Below, in pieces: positions 34,600-46,165 of a DNA stretch of 64,000 bases. The stretch is taken from NCBI GenBank assembly GCA_930367215.1, contig OV884060.1:97860151-97924150 (forward strand), given 5' to 3'. A model generated the notes under the pieces. The model searched no databases and was not told the DNA's origin. It saw only the letters and a program-made list of their open reading frames with translations. Origin of the DNA: Pollenia angustigena. Its lineage: Eukaryota > Arthropoda > Insecta > Diptera > Polleniidae. Made by a program: the position numbers and the translations under genes. Positions within the stretch are counted from its first letter, which is position 1; each line of letters opens with the position of its first letter.

Positions 34600-35037
34600 A
34601 TGGAGGAATCTTATGATGAATATAGCGGGACAGAAGAGGGTAGAGTAAATGTTTCTCTAGTACCTTTTTGCGACTTCGAAAGAGTTAAAAGAATTTCGTT
34701 GTCACCAAAAGAAGTTAACGAAGAGTTCATGGAGAAAAATTTGAGTCATTATGTTACACCAGACACAGGAAAAATGTTTACTCGCCTCAGATTATCAAAA
34801 GATTTTCTTAAAAGTGATCCAGAAACTTGGGAAAAGCATGAAGACTACCAACAATTACTAGAAACACTGCGAAAATTGCATGTTGTCAACGATTCTGCCG
34901 AAAGAGGTGTAAAACTAATAGAGGACTTCAGCAATATTTTGTGCCGCAACGAGCAAGAAAAAATATTTCAACTGCAAGTCGTTGCCGAAAATAGGAAAAA
35001 ATATCCACTTTATTACAAAAATAAATTAATAAATTAA
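34600..35037 (+). CDS. C-terminal frame of unnamed transposase-like family
   Basis: An uninterrupted 145-residue frame. Its end, 'FLKSDPETWEKHEDYQQLL' then 'KLHVVNDSAERGVKLIEDF' and 'QEKIFQLQVVAENRKKYP', matches the decayed copy at 57570-57735 residue by residue in the same order. It lacks the upstream parts seen in that copy (D-T-T-A-S-N motif, 'APGA..HH.RWMAKAIYSLK' region). I believe this family is widespread in insects as unnamed large proteins; I cannot name a superfamily. The A-E-R-G block recalls the hAT C-terminal E-R, which is an inference. The frame starts at an ATG with no convincing upstream context, so it is likely a truncated element. Confidence 0.6.
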   Translation: MEESYDEYSGTEEGRVNVSLVPFCDFERVKRISLSPKEVNEEFMEKNLSHYVTPDTGKMFTRLRLSKDFLKSDPETWEKHEDYQQLLETLRKLHVVNDSAERGVKLIEDFSNILCRNEQEKIFQLQVVAENRKKYPLYYKNKLIN

Positions 35038-35039
35038 AA

Positions 35040-35990
35040 TAATATACATATCGCACTCAAACTTGCAGTTGAACTTAATTTAATAAAAAAAATTAAGATA
35101 TATAACAAAGTATTTTCTGTATGGGAACCACTTAGAACAATAAGGAAAAAATTTATATACATATAAAAAATTTGTATAGGAGGTACCCTAAAGAGCAGAG
35201 ATAGAGGTTCGGTATGTACATTTGACACCTCCAGAGGTGCAATTAAAGTAGTTAGGTCGAGAGGGAAAATTTATAAAACCTTATTTGAAGGGAAGTATCA
35301 TAAGTAACAGATATGGAAGGACAAAAATCACCTCAAATAATGCTAAATTCACGTATAACATTAAGAAATCAGCAGTGGGGTAGGATTTGGCAAACATTTT
35401 TGCATTAATGATCATTGAAATATATATTTTTTAATATAAATGAAATTATTTTTGCAAGACTAGATGCTTATATTCCATTTAAAAAAAAAAAATCATTTGA
35501 AAAATTTTTGGTTGGTGGACTGTTTCTGGGATTTCCCTATATGTATATGTATAAAGTATTTTACTTTTTTGTACAAAAGTGCCGATATCGTTATGTATTG
35601 GCGTTTTTAAACAAGAATGTAAGCAACATGTTTTAGAACAAGCCGTGAGCGAAATGAAAAGAAATAATAATTTATATACATACATATGTACGAGTACACA
35701 CATACACTTCAACACCATATGACACGTTTACGTATTTTAGGTAAATAACAACGTTTCAAGTCGACCGCAACGTTTACGTATCCGCAACATTTACGTAAGA
35801 GTAACGAGGCCTAAACTCATGCACATACAAAAATCCCGAATTTTAAAATAAAAATGTGATAGGTATATGCAAAAAACCCATATGCGGAGACCACAAAGTT
35901 GAGCTTTGTAACTCTTGCTCAAAGTGTTATTAAAAAAACAAAAAAAAATTTTTTTTTTAAAGCTTAAAATGTCTTTTTTAAGTTTTTTGT
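35040..35990. other. AT-rich spacer inside piggyBac-like element
   Basis: No gene. Repeated 'caacgtttacgta' / 'caacatttacgtaa' words lie at 35752-35800, perhaps an old terminal repeat; the partner is not certain. Confidence 0.3.
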
Positions 35991-36990
35991 TTTAATTTCA
36001 AAAGATTTTGTTATTCGTGCTTCATTCCCAGTTTTTATTCTTGATAAAAACACTTGAAATTTATTGTTGATGGGATAAGCTATTCCTATGCATTTCACTG
36101 GTTGCTTAGGCCAGATCATCAGGAAACTTCATCCATAAAAATTTTAGAAAAACTAAAGATATTAAACCAAATAAAACTGTTAAACGTATAAGACTTATAG
36201 CAACAGTTTTACTTGTAACAATATCAAAGCTTTAACAAAACACATCAACAATAAAAAAGTGGGTTTATCTCATCTTACATTCCCCCCTACAATTAGTTGA
36301 AATTCTCTCAACATTAATTGTAGTTGTTAGCAGGTTAAGAAAAACAAAATAAAAAACAAACAACAACTTACAAAAGATGTTGTCAATTAAGTGTTTTTTT
36401 AGGCCGTGCACTTGCCTGTTTATTATCAAAAAGTAATTTCAATTTTTGGGAATACAAAATTTTAATTTCAAAAGATTTTGTTATTCGTGCTTAATTCCCA
36501 GTTTTATTCTTGATAAAAACACTTGAAATTTATTGTTGATGGGATAAGCTATTCCTATGCATTTCACTGGTTGCTTAGGCCAGATCATCAGGAAACTTCA
36601 TCCATAAAAATTTTAGAAAAACTAAAGATATTAAACCAAATAAAACTGTTAAACGTATAAGACTTATAGCAACAGTTTTACTTGTAACAATATCAAAGCT
36701 TTAACAAAACACATCAACAATAAAAAAGTGGGTTTATCTCATCTCATTGAAATTCTCTCAACATTAATTGTAGTTGTAAGCAGGTTAAGAAAAACAAAAT
36801 AAAAAACAAACAACAACTTACTAAAGATGTTGTCAATTAAGTGTTTTTTTAGGCCGTGCACTTGCCTGTTTATTATCAAAAAGTAATTTCAATTTTTGGG
36901 AATACAAAATTTTAATTTCAAAAGATTTTGTTATTCGTGCTTAATTCCCAGTTTTTATTCTTGATAAAAACACTTGAAATTTATTGTTGT
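35991..36990. repeat. tandem repeat, 470 + 450 bp + partial
   Basis: Units start at 'tttaatttcaaaagattttg' (35991, 36461, 36911). Units 1 and 2 are nearly identical; unit 2 lacks about 20 bp ('acattcccccctacaatta', near 36282-36302). Unit 3 stops after about 80 bp. 'cactggttgcttaggccaga' lies mid-unit. High identity suggests a recent duplication. Confidence 0.85.
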
Positions 36991-37249
36991 TTGTTTTACT
37001 TACAGTATTTGTAGGTCCATTTTAATGATCCCAAACGTATGTGCAATATATGAATTAATAAAAAAATTAAATATTTCGTTTTTCTATATTTAAAATTGAA
37101 TTTTTTTAAATAGACTTATTCAATAATATCAATAACATTTATTGAAAAAGTATATTTGGTTTTAAGCCAAAGTTATAGGCAGTCAAAAAATACATCGTCG
37201 AATCATAAGTTACAGCGTACGTAAAATATCTTTAGTACTCTAGGGTTAA

Positions 37250-38630
37250 GTAAAATCTTAAACAATTCAAGTGTAGCACTTGTAGATGTGGCAAAAGTCA
37301 AGCAGGTCGGTTAAACTCTGTTTTGGGGCTGGCAATGCTCCCAGAACGGTGTTTCTGCGCTAGCATTTTTAAAGTGTAGTGTTGTAACATTTCAATAATT
37401 TTGAATACCTACTCGATACTTTTAAAGTATTGACTCAATACTTTAACGTTTTTTGAATTAAAGAATAAAATAAGAGAAAAGTAAAGGATATTATGACTTG
37501 ATAGCACACCTTGCACACAAATGCATATCAAATATTTATGATTTTTTTTTGTTTGCTCGTATTAGTTCAAGAATTGTTATGTTTGGTATGTTATTGTTTT
37601 TTTACTAATAAACTCTAAATAATAAACAGTTAATTCGTTTTTATATTAAAATAACTTTACCTATAAAAAAAACTTTATTAATCGGTTAACCGATCAAAAA
37701 CAAAATTAACCGATTAAACCAAAACCTCGCTTAATAAATCGAGCGATTAACCGATTAAAGTAAAATGTCGATTTAATGAATAACCTAGTATGTACTTACT
37801 CCTTGTAATTGATCTAATCAACAACCTGTCTACAGATTCTAGTTTTTAGAGAATAGGCCGTAGCGGGCCAGAAAATGCATTACATTCTGCTGGTGTCTAA
37901 TAATTGTAAATTTTTCTGTACATACAATATACCTCATTGCTTTCCAAAGGAAGGCTAAGGTTAAATGTAAAAAGAAAATACAATATAATAGTCTGATAGT
38001 GTATAAAGTCATTTCTGAAAAGTTGAAGGAATAGAGCTATTACAAAAAAGCTTTATAAAATACATAACTGAAATTTAGCTCATAGAATAAATTCGAAAAA
38101 TAAAAAATGTTGAATATAATATAAAGAAACCTTCGGAAGGAAATAATTCCCAGTTTCTATTTGTGAATAGAAAACTAAATTTCAAAGTATTAATAGCTGA
38201 TTTCTGAAACTATGAGGAATTTTTTCCGGGAAAGCGGGAAATATAATAATTGAAATTGGAATTCCTGGGACGGGAAATCCCGGGAAAATCCCTTATTGGG
38301 GCTATGTAAAATTTAAAGCCGATTCTTACCATTTTCAGTATCAATCTACAAAATTTCATCAAATTACCTTCAAAATTGTGACCCGATATTGAGTAGATCG
38401 GTATATTAAATGGTGGGTCTAGGAGCAAAGCTTTTTAGTGTCACACACATCAGCAGAAGCGCATAATACTCTCTCCACTATGTTGGGAATACAGAATAAA
38501 AAAGAAGGTGCAATTTCTCTATTTCTCTTGTCTTGTCAAAGGCAGACGGTGTAGACAGTGTCACAAAAACAAAAGTGGCGGTTTTGAGACACTTATCCCA
38601 GGCTTTCTATTTTATAATGTGATACAATTA
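37250..38630. other. stretch with AACCGATT cluster, no gene
   Basis: Four 'aaccgatt'/'aatcggtt'-type words at 37678-37760 look like hAT subterminal repeats. A CCCGGGA patch lies at 38228-38290. No coding frame supported. Confidence 0.35.
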
Positions 38631-38790
38631 GTAAAGCGAAATTGAACGTAGCGTTTACCAACATAGTCCGGTACGTGTATGGACTTAAGAGATATTCTAG
38701 TGTTTCTTTGTTTTCATCTCGGCTTTATGGCATTTCTTTAGATAATCTGCTAAACATGAGAGTTTTAATTTTTTTACATAAGATAATATC
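38631..38790 (+). pseudogene. non-LTR reverse transcriptase fragment
   Basis: The plus frame reads 'KAKLNVAFTNIVRYVYGLKR' then 'LFSSRLYGISLDNLLNMRVL' and 'FLHKIIS'. Homologous to the thumb segment at 6100-6180. It is cut by the foldback that starts at about 38788. Confidence 0.6.
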
Positions 38791-39053
38791 TGTGGCTTGG
38801 TGCTAAAAGGGCCAATGTCAATATTTTGCTGTTTTGAGTTAATCGTTCATTATGTGTATTATTTTACTCTCTTTTATTTTTTTGTATCAGCCAATGCCTT
38901 AGTTAACCCAGAACAGTTAAATGAGGTTTTTTAGACGTTGGCTGATATAGAAAAATAAAAGAGAGTAAAATAATACACATAATGAAACGATTAACTTAAA
39001 GCAGCAACATATTGACATTGGCCCTTTAAGCACCAAGCCACAGATATATACCC
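38788..39053. repeat. foldback element, ~118-bp arms
   Basis: Arms 38788-38905 and 38937-39053 pair almost throughout, including 'atctgtggcttggtgct', 'aagggccaatgtcaatattt' and 'gtgtattattttactctctt'. It cuts into the RT fragment. Non-coding; a transcript would form a hairpin. Confidence 0.75.
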
Positions 39054-39467
39054 ACAAATCTGGGGGGTTATCGCGTATTTCGATTCGAAAGAAATAATTT
39101 ACGAGTTTGAACAATTTGTACTGTGTATTACGATTTTCGTACTATTTTTTCGAATGAACGGAAGTTGTTTATACTTTTTCGAAAACAAAAAGTCCCTCGC
39201 GTAACGGCAACTCTCTATTAGGTTAGGTTAGAGTGGCCGGTCACAAAGACCCCGCATAGACCAAAGAGGTCCCTAGCGTTACCACAATTGTACGATAACC
39301 CACAGAAGAAAGTAAAAAGGTCAGTCAGATGTGATGGTATCCAGAGTACCCCACACTCTCTTGACGAATGCCAGGAGTCTCATTAACCCAATTCCAGAGA
39401 GTTCCCCGAGATCTTGGAGATAATGATCTCCCAGACAGTTCGTTCTGGAGCGCACGAGTGCCGGACA

Positions 39468-42400
39468 TTAGCATAGCAAGTGCTCTATCGTCTCCTTTTC
39501 CCCTGGTACCCCACAAAATCTACAATTGTCACTATTCAACCCCCCCGCCCTATAGGCGTATACCGCAGTCCAACAATGAACCGTTATTAAACCTATCGGA
39601 AGTCTACAGTCCCTTCTCGATAGCGACAGAATAATTATCGACGACTCCGGATCGTAGGATCCCCACATTACCCTGGAAACCCTGCACGTTCTTGTGTTTT
39701 CCCAAAACGCCTCTGATCTCCTCCGTATAGTACAGTCCGTATCTCTCCTTATATTCTGAATTGGAGCCGGGATGACCACCATCCTATCGTGTGGTAAACG
39801 GGCCCCCCGTTTCGCCAATTCGTCCACCTCTTCGTTGCCCTCTATGCCCTGGTGACCGCGAACCCAGTAGATATGCACTCTCCTATTGACACAGAGTCTA
39901 TCTATCGAGTCCCTACACTCCTGGACGACAGAGGAGTATGAGTATTCAGCGGTTATAGCCCTGATCGCCGCCTGACTATCAATGAAAAAGTTTACTTGCG
40001 AGTTCTCGGTGCCGGAAACACGTGCCAGATCCGCAGCCATTTTGGCTGCAAAAACCTCCGCCTGGAAAACGCTGCAGTAATCGGGAAGCTTATACGATAC
40101 CCGAATACCCAGTTCTCGGCAGTAGACTGCAGCTCCAACTCCGTCCTCCATTTTGGAACCATCAGTGTAGAATCTAAAGGTCCCTTGGCCAGATTGGAGT
40201 CCTACCAACCAACTGTCCTCCTCTAGGGTGGCTCGCGGTTTCCTTCCAAGTGTAAGTCTCGGAATGGTGTAGTCACTGCTACAATCTATTCCCCTTATAA
40301 TACTACCTTGACCATAGAGTCCATATGCAAATTGTCCCGTCGCCTTTAAGCGGATCGCAGACCTCCTTGCAATTCCTTCTGCCACTAGATGAATCGGCTG
40401 CAAGTCCAGGATCACATCCAGTGCCGCAGTCAGTGTACTACGCAGAGCACCGGTGATGCTAAGTTCGGCGAGTCTCTGTACGCCCGTTAGCATATTCCGG
40501 TACGATATCTTATCCAAGGCCGTCCACCACACAAGTATCCCGTAGAGTAGGATTGGTCTCGCCACCGCTGTGTAGACCCAATGTGTAAGAGCAGCGGTTA
40601 AACCCCACGTTTTGCCTAGCATTCCCTTAAATCCGCACAGCGCAATCGTTGCCTTTTTCACCCTCTCCTCCACATTCAGTCTCCACGACAGTTTGCTATC
40701 CAGTATTACTCCCAGATACTTAGTGTGGTGTTTAAGTTCCAGGTTAGTACCCCCTAGTTTAGATCTCCTCCATGGACCTACTTTGTACCTTTTCGCAATA
40801 GTACTAGGTCCGTCTTCTCGGGATTAACTCCCAGTCCTACTCCGGCTGCCCACTGGTTGATTATCGCCAATGTAGCCTCCATTACAGAACTAATAGTATT
40901 CAGATCCTTGCCAGTAACTATCACCGCCACATCATCTGCGGTCATCTTTGCTGCCCCGTCCCGAAGTCTATTGAGAAGTTCGTTGACGACAAGCTTCCAT
41001 AGCACCAAGACGACAAGCTTCCTCCCTAGGGGGTTCCCCGGTGTGCCTTCCTTGTTATCCTGGAGTTGCCCCACGCCGCAGATATAGTTCTACACCGTAG
41101 CAGGTTACCAATCCAGTTTTTAGCATGCGGATGTGCCCCAGTGCGAGATAAGCTGGCCAAAATTGCCTCTGTGGACACATTATTCAATGCTCCCGCGATG
41201 TCCAGGAACACACCAATAGCGAAGTCCTTATAGCTCAGGGTCTTCTCAATGAGCGAGACAACTGAATGAAGTACCGTCTCAGTTGATTTACCCTTCGTGT
41301 ACGCATGTTGATTGACAGAGAGAATGGTCGGCCCCATGTTACCCTTGACATGATAGTCCAAAATTCTCTCCAACGTTTTCAGCGGGGGTACATATGATTG
41401 CGCCTGCCCGTTTTCGGCAGAAATACAATCTTAGATATCCCCAAAGATATATGAACATAGTTTATCCTCAGACATCCTTAAAAAATTTCCACCAGCCATG
41501 GTACTATCCGTTGTCTACCCCGCCATAGTTGCGCCGGGATAATTCCGTCAAGACCAGGCGACTTATATGGCTGGAACGAATCAATTGCCCATTCCACCCC
41601 CTCATAGGTGATAATTCCGCTATCACCATGTGCCAGAACAGAAGTTTCATCAGTTGGAATGGGAGCAACAGAGCAACCCGGAAAGTGTGTATCAGCAAGC
41701 ACCCCCAACGTTTACGCGCTGCTCCCTGTCCATTCTCCGTTTTCCCTACAAACCGTACTTGGCATTACCGGACTGCCCACTAGCATCTTCCGCAGTCTTG
41801 CCGTTTCGGTTGTCTTCTCTTTATTATCGCAGAAACTTTTCCACGAAGCTCGTTTAGCCCTTCGCACGTCGCGCTTATACACCCTAAGAGCGTCCTTATA
41901 CTCCCCCCAGCATTCAGACCGGTCGACAATTTTCGCCAGTTTGAATAGCTCACGAAGCTCGCGTCTTCCAGAGTCCAGCTGACCATTCTACCACGGTGGT
42001 CTGGACTTACGCCTAGCTCGTGTCGGGGGACACGACTTCTCATAGGATTTTGTAACGCCCGATACCAATGTGTCTATAGCAGAATCTATGTCCCCTGAAC
42101 TAACCAATGTTCCCGAGTGACCTAGGTCCCTATTCAAAAGTGAAGAGTATTTGGCCCAGTCCGTATACCTTGGGTTCCTAAACACTGTTTCGTCAGGTAT
42201 AGTGTAATTTAACAAAAATGATATATAGGAGCGATCAGAGAAGGATGGCTGCGTAAGCACCTTCCAATCATCTATCACTGTTTTATAATCAGTATAAAGC
42301 GTCACATCAAGCACATTTTCTGAAGTGGGACCCTTATACGTAGGGACCTCACCTCTATTCGCAATTTGTATATTATTCTGTAACATTAAAGCAATTAGAT

Positions 42401-42869
42401 CCTCACCTCTACTGTTGATATCCTTACAGCCCCATATTGTGTGATGAGCGTTAGCATCTGTACCCACTACCAGGTTTTGTCTCCTTCTACAAGCTTCTTC
42501 GACTAGTCTGTGGAGTTCTACTGGTGGGGCATCCCTATCGTGTGGCATATAGGATGATGCAAGGAGTACCATGTCATCTCTGCCATCTTCCAAGGCCACA
42601 ACTGTGAGATCGTCACTGCTGTAATTATAGAGAATATATGAACAAAAATTCTTTCTAACAAGTATTGCAGATCGTATTCTACTTACCACCTTTGAGAAGA
42701 ACGTGTTATAATTACGTGACTTCAATCCAGATAGCCGATTTCCTGTGGAGATCCACGGTTCCTGGATTAGAGCTACGTCGTAGCGACCCTCCTTTAACGT
42801 GAGGAGGAGTTCGACCGAAGCCAGCTTACTGTGTTGAAGGTTGACTTGCAGGATCTTTAGCGTCATCAA
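39468..42869 (-). pseudogene. ORF2 endonuclease-RT-RNase H, frameshifted
   Basis: Starts 'MMTLKILQVNLQHSK', an apurinic-type endonuclease (42869-41990) with 'LIQEPWIS' and 'VGTDANAHHTIWG'. The expected catalytic 'SDH' reads 'FSDRSY', so the His is lost by what could be one base change. The reverse transcriptase follows with 'YKSPGLDGIIPAQLW' (near 41560), 'GVFLDIAGALNNVSTEA' (palm; usually A-F-D-N-V) and 'MTADDVAVIV' (the catalytic Asp pair, about 40950). The last 401-residue stretch is an RNase H: 'YTDGSK', 'FQAEVFAAK', 'FFIDSQAAI' and 'GNEEVDELA' keep all four acidic residues. At least three frame changes occur between 42043 and 40673. The copy is dead. Confidence 0.88.
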
Positions 42870-44258
42870 CTAAGATCACCCGCGCGGGGTCGGCTCCATC
42901 CTCCTTGGCCGACTCACCCAAATTCAGTCCAGACGTGGCCACGGTGGCAGCCGCCAGATCACGCTCCACTTCATCGACCTCTAATGTGTTGTGATTCGAG
43001 TCATGTTGATGTCGTTTCTTCAATCGGAGAAACACGCTACCCACTCCCCAAGACATTTTTCCATACCGAGGATACAGAAGGTCTTCAGCCTCCTTTGTAA
43101 TCTAGAGTATGTAATTCTGCCCGTCTTTGTTGCCTTTTTGTACATGCAGAACCCTCCACTCTTTGGTGGGTATGTCCGGATTCTGATTTTGCAGGAGACG
43201 AAGAGCGACTTCCGGTTTCACAATGCGCGGAAAATTCACCTTCGTCTTCGGAACAGCAGGAATATCTGATCGATCCACAATCTTGAGTTGTGCATCCGAC
43301 CACAGGCCCTTGAGTTTCTTAATCACTCCTTTGAGCCATTCCAGCGTCATCTCGTCCTTACAGCTGACGAGCTTTATTCCGTTGAACCATCCAGCCCCAT
43401 CAAAGGAGGGCAGCTGTCTCCCAGGTTCGGCTTCCATCTTAGCGACGATTTCGTTGAAAATCTTCAACTCTACAATCTTCCACCACTCTGTGGCCATTTG
43501 ACCAAAAGGGTTGCTCACGTCTAGAAGTGCCACGCTCAGAGGACGTTTGGCCACTTCACTGACTCTTGCAGCCTTTAGCAAAGGTTCAGTGGCAGCTTTA
43601 GATGTCGAGGGTCTGACCCCCTTGGGGTTTTCCTGGGTTTCTTTGTCTCCTTAGGATTTGCGGCAGATGGAGACTCATCAACTGACCGCTGTCTTTTACC
43701 CTGCATGCCCTTAATCACAGCCTCTTCAATGCAATTGTAGAAACCGTGATTTTTGGCAGCATATTTCAGGTTTTTAGAAAAGTGATCTCGGCCTTCTGCA
43801 CTCGCCCCCGTAGCCCACTTTATCCGCTCTTTCTCATCCTTGGAAATATTAGATTTGGAGCCAAGCCGATGCTGTATCCGGACCGAAGCTTTATATTCCG
43901 ATAGAGCTCTAAGCCCTTCCTTGCTTCTCCTGGGCCTGTTCTTATTTATAGAATGGGCTCGCTGAGATGTGCTAGGCAAGTTTAGCAGCTCACGTTCCTC
44001 TTTAGAGGTAATCGTTTTGACGCTATCGCGATCCGAGTCCGAATCGAAAACGGCATCCATACGTGTCATATAAACGTTTCTGGCATCTTTGATACTTCCA
44101 CCGTAAGGCGCCTTAACCACGGCAGAGAATGTGTGACCGCTGGCGACATGCAGAGGAGATAATGGTTCTCCACCGTGCCCGCCGGTGGTCGCAGTCACTG
44201 CTAACACCGACGTTTGAGCGTATATTACCGCCCGGCTTTTATTTCCGTCTTCTTCCAT
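42826..44258 (-). pseudogene. ORF1 gag-like protein, frameshift plus stop
   Basis: The N-terminal part (44258-43575) is basic and low-complexity, with 'TSAEGRDHFSKNLKYAAK'-type sequence (residues near 140-160) and a nuclear-signal-like 'KETKKPRKTPRG'. A frame change near 43580 leads to a globular part (43581-43102) with 'WWKIVELKIFNEIVAK' and 'GWFNGIKLVSCKDEMTLEWL'. This region resembles the DUF4780-type domain found in ORF1 of Loa-like elements. A TAG at about 43102 interrupts it, and the same frame goes on to 42826, overlapping the ORF2 start by about 40 bp. Likely an RNA-binding particle protein. Confidence 0.7.
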
Positions 44259-44620
44259 TTCATTGTCTTCGTTTGCATTTTATACATACTGCCATGTACA
44301 CGATAACGCCGATTCACTGGATAACAGACGCGCACCAGGAAGCCGCCCAATATGGGAACAGACGCGCCCGGATTTTAGAGAAGAATCGTGAAGTCATCTC
44401 CGACCCGCAAGCCGCCCAATATGGGAAACAGACGCCAAGACCGCATCAAACCCCACGATTACCTCCTACCTATGATAAAAACTTATCACAGTAATGTGAC
44501 AATAGGCATTACATTGTGACACTATGCTCAAAGCCCTGATCCTAGCCGTGTACCAACTGGTACCCGTTTCCAGCCAGCACCTCCGTGGAGGGTTCTGTAA
44601 AAGGATTTTATTACGAACAA

Positions 44621-45963
44621 TAAAAATCCCTTTCGAAACTTTAACTCTGTTTTACGAAATCAAGCGTCAGCTATGTAAAAAGCGTTAGGAAATTGTTCGA
44701 AAGCTATTTTGTTAGTTACAAAGTGCAAATGACAAAGTTCAAGATAAAAAAATAGTGTAAAACAAACAAATTAAACCTTAAAATATTAGATTTGATATAA
44801 AATAAATGTTTTCTAGTGTTATTTTTGAAAATGATTTAATATTTGTGGTCTTAAAATTTAAAAAAAAAATATATTACAAAAATAAAAAGCAGTACAAAAT
44901 AATGATAAAACAAGTACCGGCTTCGCTAACTGAAGTTTCTCGGCAAAGCCGGCCTTTGGCCGGGCGCAAGGATTTCCTTCTTTTTGTTATAACAAATGAT
45001 TAGTTATAAAATTTTCTTTTGTATTCAAATTACATTTTTTACTCAGATATTAGAGGCTCCAAAAAAAAACTCATAAAAAGTTCATAAGGCCAAAATTATA
45101 TATTCACGCAAAGAAAAAACATGTTTTATGCAATCACAACCGCAAACTATCATTAATGTTTGTGGTTATGATTGTTTCAAAAACGTCTTAAGTAACAATA
45201 TACGTTCAGATATAATCACCCCTATCGTGAATAATTTTTCCCTCGTAATTTTTCCCCTTTTCGCATATTTGCGATCATGAACAACTACCATGAAAAATTG
45301 TAATTCAAAGGAGCATAATAACGTGAAAAAATGTTCACGGGAAATTTGTTCACATTTCCCTTAGATTTTCTCACTTTATTTTTGCTAGGGAACAGAACAT
45401 GTATGTAAGTAGTTACTCCTATAAATTGAATATTAAGCGCTAGATCCGTTAATAAGGCACAAACCGATATATTGGTCAACAAAATGCAAAACGACAGGTT
45501 GATTGCCTGCGGATTTGTGAAGCTTTCGAAAGACGTGGTGGCAGAATTTTGGAAAATATTTTACTACATAAAATTTAAAAACTTCAAAAAACTAACTTTA
45601 GTCAAACGATCCCTTCAATACTAAATATTTTGCTTTATTATTTTAACTTTTCATTAAAATATCTACATACATACGTGTACATTTTTTAAGACGGACTTCT
45701 TTAAATCAACTTCGCTTCTCATAAGTAACCAGAATATAAGATCATTATTTTAGAAATTACAAACGGAATGACAAACTTTAAAATGTAAAAAATTTAATCT
45801 CTGTTTGTGTTCTTCACTAAGGCGAGCAAATTTTGAAAATGAAAATAGAGGACATAAAGAAAAAAAGTAAAAAAATTATTTGACTTCAAGATGTTTAACA
45901 TACTTTACAGACAAATTTACATTCCCATATTTACATATGAAAAGTAAATTAAAAAAAAATAAT
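44621..45963. other. AT-rich stretch with a GC-rich hairpin
   Basis: A local GC-rich hairpin at about 44917-44970 ('ccggcttcgctaac ... gcaaagccgg', then 'ggcctttggcc'). Otherwise no gene, repeat end or RNA identified. Confidence 0.3.
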
Positions 45964-46165
45964 ATATCGTCGGCTTAATATGCAAACCTGCTTAATCCAC
46001 TTTTAAGTAAATTGAGATTTTGATGCCGTGTGGTAGAGAAAGATATGCCTCGTCTTGAAGTGTGTCAAATCAACTATATTTTTGGTTATATGTAGTTGAT
46101 AAAAAGTTTTTTCTGTAAAATTTTTTGAAGGGAGTTAGCAGGTTTGCATATTAAGCCGACGATAT
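45964..46165. repeat. ATATCG-type foldback MITE, 202 bp
   Basis: Ends ATATCGTCGGCTTAATATGC + 'aaacctgct' and exact inverse. Member of the ATATCG-ended group at 9424, 15392, 48144 and 58457. Confidence 0.75.

Larger units (their letters stand above)
34259..37245. mobile_element. piggyBac-like element, TTAA + CCCTAG ends
   Basis: Both ends read TTAA then CCCTAGAGTACTAA pointing inwards (TTAA at 34255-34258 and 37246-37249). The TTAA duplication with CCCTAG start is the hallmark of piggyBac. The 2,987-bp interior has no piggyBac transposase that I can see. It holds a 146-codon frame of another transposase-like family (34600-35037) and a 0.45-kb tandem repeat (35991-36990). Confidence 0.75.
39190..44620 (-). 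mobile_element. non-LTR retrotransposon, Loa/R1-like
   Basis: Minus-strand element in the order 5' leader (about 44620-44260), ORF1 (44258-42826), and ORF2 with endonuclease, reverse transcriptase and RNase H (42869-39468). A short 3' tail follows, with 'ggttaggttagagtggccgg' at about 39220-39240 on the plus strand. The leader has two direct copies of 'agccgcccaatatggga' (44340 and 44410). GC content is clearly above the surroundings, which suggests a younger insertion. Target duplication and poly-A end were not resolved. Confidence 0.85.

Noticed and set aside
34316..35813. Possible pogo-like element with GGCCTCG ends around the open frame
   Set aside because: Similarity of 'cagtcgggcctcgggcatta' to the inverse of 35760-35815 is weak and no TA duplication is clear.
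35991..36990. Two LTRs of a retrotransposon
   Set aside because: Units are directly adjacent with no internal region, no TG...CA ends and no primer-binding site.
41478..44494. Many plus-strand frames across the Loa/R1-like element
   Set aside because: They are shadows of the minus-strand ORF1 and ORF2, long only because the element is GC-richer.
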